Below, one piece after another: positions 52,926 to 64,000 of a stretch of 64,000 bases of DNA. Both the position numbers and the translations under genes were made by a program. Positions within the stretch are counted from its first letter, which is position 1, and each line of letters opens with the position of its first letter. This DNA is from Planotetraspora sp. A-T 1434 (GTDB taxonomy: Bacteria > Actinomycetota > Actinomycetes > Streptosporangiales > Streptosporangiaceae). The notes beneath the pieces are model-generated. The model worked only from the letters and a program-made list of their open reading frames with translations. It did no database searches and had not been told where the DNA came from. Location of the stretch: contig NZ_JAOEGB010000024.1 of assembly GCF_025420585.1 (NCBI RefSeq), positions 81,115 through 145,114 on the forward strand. Direction: 5' to 3'.

Positions 52926-52934
52926 CCGGCCCGG

Positions 52935-54935
52935 TCAGACGGCCACGGGGTAGGTCTCCGGGGCCTCGCCGCGCTCCCACAGGGCCGTGCGCTCCAGGGG
53001 CTCCACCGCGCGGGTCTCGTCGATGTGGATGACCGCGTCGAACTGGTCGGACACGCGGGTCTGGAAGTAGTGGCTCTGGCGTTCGGTGTCCGGGCGGTAG
53101 ATGACGCCGATCGCCCGTTCGAGCAGCGCCCTGCGCATCAGGACAGCCGCCCTGGCCGAGTGGACGAAGTCGAGGAGGAACTCCTTGTGCCCGACCTCCT
53201 TGAACAGCTCCTCGACCGAGTCGGGGAGCGCCGGGCGCACGTTCTTCCGCTCGGCCGGGCGACCCCAGTCGTCGGCGGCGGTGACCGTGCCGCTGTAGGT
53301 GGTGAAGCCGATAAGCCGGCAGTCCTCGGGATTGTGCTCGCGCACGAGCTGGCCCAGGTTGAGCTCGCCGCGCGTTCCCATCTCGGTCGCCCGCGCGTCG
53401 CCCAGGTGGGAGTTGTGCGCCCAGACCACGATCTTCGCGGGCTCGCTCCGCTGCCAGCCGAGGTGCTCGGCCAGCGCGAACAGGGTGTCGGCCATGTGCC
53501 GGTCACGCAGGTTCCACGACGAGACCCGGCCGCCGAACATCGTTCGGTAGTACCGCTCCGCCGTGGCCACCACCTTGGCGTTCAGCTCCGCATAGAAGAA
53601 CTCGTCCTCTCCGAGCAGGCCCTGTGCCCGCTGGTACCGCAGGGCGTTGCGCTGGAGGTCCACGAGCTGGTCGATCACGTGCTGCTCGCACGACTCCCCC
53701 GCGCCGAAGGCCGCGGCGAACCCGTACGCCTGTCCGTCGTCGCCGTCGCTGTGATCGAGGCAGGAGTAGCGTTCACGGGCCCTTTCCGCCGCGGCGGGGT
53801 CCACCTTCTCCAGGTAGGCGACGACCTCCGCGGCGGAGCGGTGCAGACTGTAGAGGTCGATCCCGTAGAACCCTGCCCTCGCCCGCTCGTCCAGCCGGTC
53901 GTTGCGCTCGCGCAGCCACCCGACGAACTCGAGCACGTCCGCGTTCCGCCACATCCACGCCGGGAAACGCTGGAAGCCGCGCAGCGCCTCCTCGGCGGTC
54001 GCATCGTCGCCGCGGCCCCGCACGAACCGGTTCACCCGGTAGGCGTCGGGCCAGTCCGCCTCCACCGCCACCGCGGTGAAGCCCTTCTCCTCGATCAGGC
54101 GCCGCGTCATCCGGGCGCGGGCCGCGTAGAACTCGTGGGTCCCGTGCGAGGCCTCGCCGATCAGCACGAACCGCGCGTCGCCCACGATGTCGAACAGCAC
54201 GTCGTCCACGGGCACCCCCTCCTCCGTGGGCACGAGCTCCGAGCGCAGAACGGCGAGGTCGGTCCGGGCGGGCGGGGCCCAGACGCGGGCCGAGGAGGCG
54301 GCGTGCAGCAGCTGGCGCACCTCCTCGTCGGTGGTCTGGGTGAAGTGCCAGTACGACTCCCCCACCGAGAAGAAGGGCGTCGGAGTGGTCGCGCAGATCA
54401 CCTCGTCCACCAGGGTGGACAGCTCTCTGCAGGTGGACTCCGGCGCGGCGGGCACGGCGACGACGATCTGGGCGGGCTCCCGCCGCCGCACCGCGCGGAT
54501 GGCCGCGCGCATGCTCGCGCCGGTCGCGAGGCCGTCGTCGACCATGATCACAATCTTGCCGCGGAGTTCGGGCGTGGGGAGGTCGCCTCGGTAGGCCAGC
54601 TCCCGCCTCGCGAGCTCGCGGGCCTCGCTCTGGACGACCTGCCTCATCGTCTCCGGCGTGATGTCGAGCGCGCGGACGACGTCCTCGTTGAGCACGACCA
54701 CGCCGCCGCTGGAGATCGCCCCCATCGCGAGCTCCTCGTGGCCCGGCGTCCCGAGCTTGCGCACCAGGAAGATGTCGAGCGAATGGCCCAGGGCGGTGGC
54801 CACCTCGTACGCCACCGGCACGCCGCCACGCGGGAGCCCGAGGACGACGACGTCGGGCAGCCCCCGGTAATGGCGGAGAAGTCCCGCGAGCACCCGGCCC
54901 GCGTCTCGGCGATTCGAAAACAGGCGATCGTTCAT
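52935..54935 (-). CDS. Phosphoribosyltransferase / erythromycin-esterase fusion protein
   Basis: 666-aa two-domain protein. The N-terminal 215 residues form a type I phosphoribosyltransferase with a PRPP loop [17 protein letters not shown] near 130. The C-terminal 430 residues form an erythromycin-esterase-like domain ([20 protein letters not shown] with catalytic His; [30 protein letters not shown]). The ATG at 54935 has GGGAGG 8 nt upstream. This fusion next to Hsp20 mirrors Rv2030c beside hspX in the M. tuberculosis DosR regulon. The family probably does not hydrolyse macrolides here; a stress role is inferred. Confidence 0.88.
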   Translation of the reverse strand: MNDRLFSNRRDAGRVLAGLLRHYRGLPDVVVLGLPRGGVPVAYEVATALGHSLDIFLVRKLGTPGHEELAMGAISSGGVVVLNEDVVRALDITPETMRQVVQSEARELARRELAYRGDLPTPELRGKIVIMVDDGLATGASMRAAIRAVRRREPAQIVVAVPAAPESTCRELSTLVDEVICATTPTPFFSVGESYWHFTQTTDEEVRQLLHAASSARVWAPPARTDLAVLRSELVPTEEGVPVDDVLFDIVGDARFVLIGEASHGTHEFYAARARMTRRLIEEKGFTAVAVEADWPDAYRVNRFVRGRGDDATAEEALRGFQRFPAWMWRNADVLEFVGWLRERNDRLDERARAGFYGIDLYSLHRSAAEVVAYLEKVDPAAAERARERYSCLDHSDGDDGQAYGFAAAFGAGESCEQHVIDQLVDLQRNALRYQRAQGLLGEDEFFYAELNAKVVATAERYYRTMFGGRVSSWNLRDRHMADTLFALAEHLGWQRSEPAKIVVWAHNSHLGDARATEMGTRGELNLGQLVREHNPEDCRLIGFTTYSGTVTAADDWGRPAERKNVRPALPDSVEELFKEVGHKEFLLDFVHSARAAVLMRRALLERAIGVIYRPDTERQSHYFQTRVSDQFDAVIHIDETRAVEPLERTALWERGEAPETYPVAV

Positions 54936-55242
54936 GAGTATCGCCTCCCGGTTCCCGCCCGGTACCCCCGCTCGGGCGGGGCAAACCTCGACGGGCCTCA
55001 GTCGACGTGGACGCGGGGGCGGCGCCAGGCCGGGGGCTCGGGAGCTGACAACGAACCGGTCGCGACCCCGTGCAGGGGGAATGGATGAGGAGCAAACTCC
55101 CGGTAAGGGGGTGGGCCGCTCATCAAGCAAAGTGGGCCGCTCATCAAGCAAGCTGAGCGGCCCAACGGCCCCGAACCGGGATTTAACCGTCGCCGCAACA
55201 ACGCCGCTGACGCTTGCGAGGATTATGCCTCGGTCGGGTTGG
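54936..55242. other. No gene seen; hairpin and promoter region
   Basis: About 307 bp between the Hsp20 stop and the fusion protein start. It carries the hairpin/duplicated-arm element at 55111-55163 and presumably the fusion gene's promoter. No coding frame. Confidence 0.55.
55111..55163. terminator. Hairpin with a duplicated left arm
   Basis: GGGCCGCTCA (55134-55143), 10-nt loop, TGAGCGGCCC (55154-55163), a perfect stem. The 20-bp left arm GTGGGCCGCTCATCAAGCAA is present twice (55111 and 55132), so two alternative hairpins can form with the single right arm. Located 80 nt after the Hsp20 stop; probably its terminator. Confidence 0.75.
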
Positions 55243-55779
55243 TCAGCGTCTTTCATCGGACGAGTTCGAGGCGCCCGTTCCCTGACGAGAACGGCGTTGG
55301 CCCTTGGACCGCGCCTCTGTGACCTCGACGTGGCGGGTCCGGCCCTGCGCCGCTTTGGGGACCCGTATGGTCAGGACCCCGTCGTCCATGGACGCCTGCA
55401 CGTTCTTCTCGTCCACGTCGGAGGGGAGTGAGGTGTGATAGTGGAACCGCCCCATCCGGACCCGCAGTGCGGTGGAGCCTTCATCCTCTTCGCGGATTTC
55501 ACCGTTGATGCACAGTTCGCGGTCCGTGATTCCGATTTCGATTTCCTCGGGTGCGACGCCGGGGAGTTCAAGCTTGATCATGTACGCGTCATCGGACTCG
55601 TCGATTTCGGCGACTGGCACCCATGGGCGATGCATCTCGGTCTCGCCCGACGGTGGGATCAGCCACCCGATCCGGCTGAGGAGTTCCTGAACGTCCGCGA
55701 ACGGGTCTCGCCGCAGCATCGCGGACGGCTCGACGCTGTGCATCTGGTGTGCGCGGCCACGTCTCATTGGCAGTGTCAT
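55243..55779 (-). CDS. Small heat-shock protein, Hsp20/alpha-crystallin family
   Basis: 178-aa ATP-independent holdase. An N-terminal arm (residues 1-55) precedes the alpha-crystallin domain (about 58-150), which starts [20 protein letters not shown] and ends [10 protein letters not shown] basic tail follows. The ATG at 55779 has AGGGAG 6 nt upstream. It is divergent from a membrane stress protein and upstream of the phosphoribosyltransferase-esterase fusion, a dormancy or heat-stress cluster. It would keep unfolded proteins refoldable by the ClpB/DnaJ set nearby. Confidence 0.9.
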   Translation of the reverse strand: MTLPMRRGRAHQMHSVEPSAMLRRDPFADVQELLSRIGWLIPPSGETEMHRPWVPVAEIDESDDAYMIKLELPGVAPEEIEIGITDRELCINGEIREEDEGSTALRVRMGRFHYHTSLPSDVDEKNVQASMDDGVLTIRVPKAAQGRTRHVEVTEARSKGQRRSRQGTGASNSSDERR

Positions 55780-56259
55780 GACATCTCCCTGTCGTCCCCG
55801 AGCGACTGGCTGAAGGCGTCCTCCTCTCGCGAGGAGTCGCGCCCGCGGCAGGCCGGCACGCCTGCATGCCGGCCGGCGCACTGGGCTACGCCTGCGGTGA
55901 CAGATACCCCTGGAACAAATCCGCCACGCCGTGACGAAGTGCCCCTAAATGTGCACTTGCAGAACGGTGCGCCTGTGCGCTTTCCCGGCTGAGGCGCGCC
56001 CATGCCCATGGACTCGTGGACCGAAGCCGAAGGTCCCTTCCGTGCGCTGCCAGCGACCATGCGCGGGCGCCCGATCGCCGACCGTCTTTGTTGTTTGATC
56101 CAAAAATGGATATCCGGGGGTTTCGGGGTGGCGTTCATACCCTTTGGCTGGACCTGTAGAGGTTCGGAAACCGGGGCGCCGGTCTTTGGCCTGTGGGTGG
56201 TGCAGCGGTGACCCAGGCTTCTCGGTAGTCGGAACAACCAACCCGAGGGAGGTTGATCC
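55780..56259. promoter_or_regulatory. Divergent control region between Hsp20 and membrane stress protein
   Basis: 480 bp without a gene. Features: a CTCCTC-TCGC-GAGGAG hairpin (55821-55836) in the Hsp20 leader. GGACC-N8-GGTCC spans 56019-56036 and contains, on the minus strand, GGGACCTTCGGC, close to the DosR box GGGACC-TTCGGCCC. A second DosR-like stretch GGTCTTTGGCC lies at 56181-56191. No CIRCE or HAIR repeat was found. DosR control is a hypothesis only. Confidence 0.35.
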
Positions 56260-56730
56260 ATGAGAACCCAAGACCTACGTCAGCCGCACAAGACGGTGCT
56301 CGGGACCTACAGCACCTACGATGCGGCCCAGCATGCGGTGGACACGCTCGCTCGGCATCGCTTCCCCGTCGAACATGTCTCCATCGTGGGGACCTCCCTG
56401 CGGTGGGAGGAGAAGGTGCTGGGCCGCTGGACTCTCGGCCGCGCGCTGATCACCGGAGCGGGCACCGGTGTCTGGATCGGTTTGCTGATCGGGCTGGTGT
56501 TCCTGATCGTCAGCCCCTGGCAGGGGTGGGCAATGACCTCCGCGATCGTGCTCGGCCTGATCTTCGGCCTGATCTGGGGCGCGATCAGCTACGCACTGCA
56601 GCGCCGGGCGTTCGCCTCGCAGCCCGCGATCGTGGCCGACAGTTACGACATTCTGGTCGACCCCGAGTTCGCCGATGAGGCCCGGCGGGTGCTCAACACC
56701 GCCCGTGTGGACACCGGAACCTTCAAGTAG
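56260..56730 (+). CDS. General stress membrane protein (YflT/DUF1269-like)
   Basis: 156-aa protein. The cytosolic N-terminus VLGTYSTYDAAQHAVDTLAR with VSIVGTSLR is typical of general-stress-protein 17M-like domains. Two adjacent transmembrane helices follow (TGVWIGLLIGLVFLIV and a second Ile/Leu/Gly-rich span, about 68-105), then a conserved tail. GGGAGG lies 6 nt before the ATG. Divergent from Hsp20, so possibly coregulated. Precise function unknown. Confidence 0.75.
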   Translation: MRTQDLRQPHKTVLGTYSTYDAAQHAVDTLARHRFPVEHVSIVGTSLRWEEKVLGRWTLGRALITGAGTGVWIGLLIGLVFLIVSPWQGWAMTSAIVLGLIFGLIWGAISYALQRRAFASQPAIVADSYDILVDPEFADEARRVLNTARVDTGTFK

Positions 56731-56854
56731 GCCGACGCGGACGGATGCGCGTCCGGACTCGGAGCGTTCGGCGGCATGTTCCAGCCGAGATCAGTGGAAT
56801 CAGGCTGCGCCGTGGATCCGGAAGGACGCTCGGGATTCATGAAGGGATGGGCAG

Positions 56855-57173
56855 ATGGCGAAGGCGGCGGGAATCGATCTGGGCACGACGAATTCGGTGA
56901 TCGCGACAACTGAGGATGGTCATCCGACGGTCATTCCGAATGCGGAGGGGTCGCGGACGACGCCGTCGGTGGTGGCGTTCACCGATCAGGGTGAGGTGCT
57001 GGTCGGTCAGATGGCGCGGCGTCAGGCGATCTTGAATCCGAAGGGGACGATCTATTCGGCCAAGCGGTTCATGGGGCGGCGGTTCGAGGGAGGCTCACGA
57101 CGAGATCAAGGCGGTCTCGTTCGATGGGCCGGACAAGGACGTGATCGACGCCGAGTTCACCAGCTCGGAGTGA
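56855..57173 (+). pseudogene. dnaK: DnaK (Hsp70), collapsed by frameshift and large internal deletion
   Basis: The first 75 codons are a clear DnaK N-terminus ([34 protein letters not shown]). An extra G near 57088 shifts the frame. The next codons ([17 protein letters not shown]) still read as DnaK, then jump straight to the C-terminal tail ([10 protein letters not shown]) and the stop at 57171-57173. About 500 codons of ATPase and peptide-binding domains are gone. The downstream genes start 1 nt later, so the remnant may now act as a leader for grpE. Confidence 0.88.
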
Positions 57174-57174
57174 C

Positions 57175-61710
<4,536 letters not shown>

Positions 61711-61712
61711 CC

Positions 61713-62156
61713 ATGCGGTCACAGGTAAAGGACGCGAGCGTCGTCCGATGCTCGAAATGCGGACGGAAGAACCGGCTGCCCAGGGCCGCCTCGGGGATCC
61801 CGCAGTGCGGCGACTGCCACCAGCCGCTTCCCTGGGTCACCGAGGCGGGGGACGACGACTTCAGCGAGGTCGTCGAGGCGGCTCGGATCCCGGTGGTCGT
61901 CGACTTCTGGGCACCCTGGTGCGGCCCGTGCCGCATGGTCAGCCCGGCGCTGGAGCAGGTCGCGGCCGATCTGGCCGGTCGCCTGAAGCTGGTGAAGGTG
62001 AACGTGGACGAAGCGCCCCGGCTCTCGGAACGCTTCGCCGTACAGGCCATCCCGACGCTTGTCGTGATCGATCAGGGCCGGGTCCTCACCCAGCGGGCGG
62101 GCGCGGCGCCGGCTCCTGCCCTACGCGAATGGGTGGACGATGCGCTGGCCGCCTGA
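61713..62156 (+). CDS. trxC: Thioredoxin with N-terminal zinc ribbon (Trx2/TrxC type)
   Basis: 147 aa. An N-terminal zinc-binding module (Cys13/16 and Cys32/35, CSKC and CGDC) precedes a thioredoxin fold with active site WCGPC at 69-73. The type is stress-induced and keeps cytoplasmic thiols reduced. The ATG lies 2 nt after clpB, and its end overlaps the reductase-like gene by 17 nt, so it is reduced and expressed with the chaperones. Confidence 0.9.
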   Translation: MRSQVKDASVVRCSKCGRKNRLPRAASGIPQCGDCHQPLPWVTEAGDDDFSEVVEAARIPVVVDFWAPWCGPCRMVSPALEQVAADLAGRLKLVKVNVDEAPRLSERFAVQAIPTLVVIDQGRVLTQRAGAAPAPALREWVDDALAA

Positions 62157-63813
62157 GCTCGGCGAGACGCCGGACCCGCAGGGGGCCTACCCGCGGCTGA
62201 GCGACGCGCAGCTCCAGGCGCTGGCCCCGCACGGCGAGCGGCGCCGGGTCCGCCAGGATGAGGTCCTGTACGCGGAGGGCCTTCCGTGCGCCGAATTCTT
62301 CGCGGTCCTGGCCGGCAAGGTGGCGACGGTCGAGGGATTCGGAGTCGACGACCAGGTGATCGGCGTCCACGGGGCAGGCCGGTTCCTGGGAGAGCTCAAC
62401 GTGCTCACCGGCCAGGTGGGCTTCGTCACCGGCGTGGTGGCCGAGGACGGCGAGGTCCTCGCCGTGCCGGCGGACGGGCTCCGCCGCCTGGTCGCCGGGG
62501 ATCCGGCACTCGGCGACCTCATCCTGCGGGCCTACCTCATCCGCCGCACGATGCTCATCGGACTGGGGGCGGGCTTCCGCATCATCGGCTCCCGCTTCTC
62601 GGCCGACTCCCGGCGGCTGCGGGAGTTCGCGGCACGCAACCGGCTGCCGCACCGGTGGATCGACCTGGAGCAGGACGAGGAGGCAGAGCGGTTCCTGCGG
62701 AGCATGGGCGTCACTCCGGAGGAGACCCCGGTCGTGATCTGGCGTGGCGAGACGGTGCTCCGCAACCCGAGCAACGCGGAGCTTGCCCGGGCGATCGGGC
62801 TCCCCGCACCACGGGTACAGGAGGAGACCCACTGCGACCTGCTCGTCATCGGGGCCGGGCCGGCGGGGCTGGCCGCGGCGGTCTACGGGGCGTCGGAGGG
62901 CCTTGCGACGATGGTCCTGGACAATGTCGCGACGGGCGGCCAGGCGGGCACCTCCTCGCGGATCGAGAACTACCTCGGCTTCCCGTCCGGGATTTCCGGC
63001 GGTGAGCTGGCGGAGCGGGCGGCGATCCAGGCCGGCAAGTTCGGCGCGCGTTTTTATGTTCCCGCACAGGCATGCGCACTGCACCTGAACGCGGGCGATC
63101 ACATCGTCACCGTAGGGGAGGGCGGCACGATCCACGCGCGCACCCTGATCATCGCCACCGGCGTCCGCTACCGCAGGCTCGACGTGGCGAACCTGGAAAG
63201 GTTCGAGCCCACGAGCGTCTACTACGCGGCGACCATGTTCGAAGCCCGGATGTGCGAGCGGGACCCGATCGTCGTCGTGGGCGGAGGCAACTCGGCAGGC
63301 CAGGCCGCCCTGTTCCTGGCCGGGCACGCCGCCTGCGTCCGGCTGCTCGTGCGGGAGGACGCGCTGTCCAGGAACATGTCCCGCTACCTGGCCGTCGAGA
63401 TCGAACGGCACCCCCGGATCCAGATCATGCTGAACACCGAGGTCCGGGAGCTGATCGGGGAAGAGACGCTCGCCGCGGTCATCGCCGAGAACAACGTCAC
63501 CGGCGAGCGTTCCACGATCGAGGCCCGCGCGATGTTCATCTTCATCGGCGCTGAGCCGTACACCGCCTGGCTGGCCGACGAGATCGCGCTCGACCCGCGG
63601 GGCTACATACTGACGGGCGCGGACGCCGCCCGGTCCGGAAAGGAAGGCGCGCCCGACTCCGTCGGCCGGCCGTTCCCGCTGGAGACGAGCAGGGCGGGCG
63701 TGTTCGCGGCCGGGGACGTGCGGAGCGGGTCGGTCAAGCGGGTGGCCGCGGCGGTCGGTGAAGGTGCCATGGCCGTACGGCTGGTCCACGACTATTTCCA
63801 GGCCGGAGAGTGA
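62140..63813 (+). CDS. Thioredoxin-reductase-like flavoprotein with cyclic-nucleotide-binding domain
   Basis: 557 aa, three parts. A cyclic-nucleotide-binding/Crp-like domain covers residues 20-140 (EVLYAEGLPCAEFFAVLAGK). A glutaredoxin-like insert (about 165-225, ADSRRLREFAARNRLPHRWI) lacks its CxxC. The thioredoxin-reductase-like FAD/NAD(P) part has GAGPAG at 238-243 and VVVGGGNSAGQAA near 381. The reductase CATC-type redox pair is not seen. The ATG overlaps the thioredoxin stop. It may be a redox sensor or a reductase that passes electrons without its own disulfide. Confidence 0.85.
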   Translation: MRWPPELGETPDPQGAYPRLSDAQLQALAPHGERRRVRQDEVLYAEGLPCAEFFAVLAGKVATVEGFGVDDQVIGVHGAGRFLGELNVLTGQVGFVTGVVAEDGEVLAVPADGLRRLVAGDPALGDLILRAYLIRRTMLIGLGAGFRIIGSRFSADSRRLREFAARNRLPHRWIDLEQDEEAERFLRSMGVTPEETPVVIWRGETVLRNPSNAELARAIGLPAPRVQEETHCDLLVIGAGPAGLAAAVYGASEGLATMVLDNVATGGQAGTSSRIENYLGFPSGISGGELAERAAIQAGKFGARFYVPAQACALHLNAGDHIVTVGEGGTIHARTLIIATGVRYRRLDVANLERFEPTSVYYAATMFEARMCERDPIVVVGGGNSAGQAALFLAGHAACVRLLVREDALSRNMSRYLAVEIERHPRIQIMLNTEVRELIGEETLAAVIAENNVTGERSTIEARAMFIFIGAEPYTAWLADEIALDPRGYILTGADAARSGKEGAPDSVGRPFPLETSRAGVFAAGDVRSGSVKRVAAAVGEGAMAVRLVHDYFQAGE

Positions 63814-63836
63814 CTCCGGGCAGGAAGGAGACCTTC

Positions 63837-63923
63837 ATGGTTGTCATGGCGGTGTCGACTTCGGCGCCGCGTCCTGCCAAGGGCGCGGTCACGGCGAGCG
63901 AGGAAGGAGGAATGAACCGTTGA
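63837..63923 (+). CDS. Possible 28-aa peptide
   Basis: ATG at 63837 with AAGGAG 6 nt upstream gives VVMAVSTSAPRPAKGAVTAS and a short tail to a TGA at 63921-63923. It follows the reductase gene by 23 nt. Third-position GC is high, but so short a frame is weak evidence. A second ribosome-like site (AAGGAGG) near 63903 precedes another tiny frame. Confidence 0.25.
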   Translation: MVVMAVSTSAPRPAKGAVTASEEGGMNR

Positions 63924-64000
63924 CCTGCTGTAAGGCGCAGAACCTTCCATCCCGTCGCTGACGGGTAAGGCGATCCTTCGCAATCAACCGCATGCGAGGA

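Noticed and set aside
52737..55088. 783-codon plus-strand open frame
   Set aside because: Antisense of the phosphoribosyltransferase-esterase fusion; composition is Ala/Arg/Gly/Val/Asp-rich with no domain.
55780..56259. Search for CIRCE (HrcA) or HAIR (HspR) repeats upstream of Hsp20
   Set aside because: Neither TTAGCACTC-N9-GAGTGCTAA nor CTTGAGT-N7-ACTCAAG was found here or upstream of the dnaK remnant.

Overview
This 64 kb window is high-GC actinomycete chromosome. The GC-rich codon use, GTG and TTG starts, actinobacterial LexA boxes, many regulator/transporter pairs and the gene families all fit the order Streptosporangiales (Streptosporangium, Nonomuraea or a relative). The genus is an inference from style; no 16S rRNA gene is present.

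Bases 1-16152 are ordinary chromosome. A DUF6504-dnaE2 mutagenesis operon (minus strand, cut by the window start) sits behind two LexA/SOS boxes. It is followed by a GntR/UTRA repressor divergent from a five-gene ABC importer operon with a HAD phosphatase, a quinone oxidoreductase, a SHOCT membrane protein with a 33-aa partner, a drug-export-type ABC pair with a PucR/CdaR regulator, a DCC-family protein, cobD, a phosphotransferase and a Gfo/Idh oxidoreductase.

Bases 16212-37385 are a stack of two integrated elements in one tRNA-Arg(UCU) gene. Three copies of tRNA sequence mark the junctions: a 5' half at 16212, the only intact gene at 23076, and a broken 3' half at 37309. Element 1 (16.2-23.1 kb) carries a SLOG-fold protein with a truncated TPR partner, a wrecked IS256-type transposase, a secreted metzincin-like protease, a lipoprotein, and integrase 1 next to the intact tRNA. 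Element 2 (23.1-37.3 kb) carries a pSAM2/AICE-type integrase and excisionase, a decayed DNA-methyltransferase pair, a TetR/SDR pair, a KfrA-like remnant, a VOC protein, a flavin monooxygenase and a Tn3 remnant. No replication or FtsK-type transfer gene is visible, so both look like relics.

Bases 37.5-52.9 kb are an accessory region full of decay: a LysR/MFS pair, fragments of an esterase, of ISL3-type and other transposases and of a resolvase, a frameshifted SDR, and two histidine kinases (one frameshifted). Inside it lies a coherent ECF41 sigma-factor regulon. The sigma gene (46697-47605) has the ECF41 C-terminal domain. A motif TGTCACA-N17-GTC, close to the published ECF41 promoter, lies ahead of an LtrA membrane protein, an intact NmrA-like reductase, a decayed inverted copy of that reductase, and a two-cupin operon.

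Bases 52.9-64 kb are a stress island. It has a phosphoribosyltransferase/erythromycin-esterase fusion beside Hsp20 (the arrangement of Rv2030c-hspX in the Mycobacterium tuberculosis DosR dormancy regulon), a membrane stress protein, and a tightly overlapping operon dnaK(remnant)-grpE-dnaJ-cbpM-like-clpB-thioredoxin-thioredoxin-reductase-like. The dnaK has collapsed to about 107 codons while every downstream gene is intact. The operon therefore looks like a chaperone/redox set that has lost its own Hsp70 and presumably borrows another.
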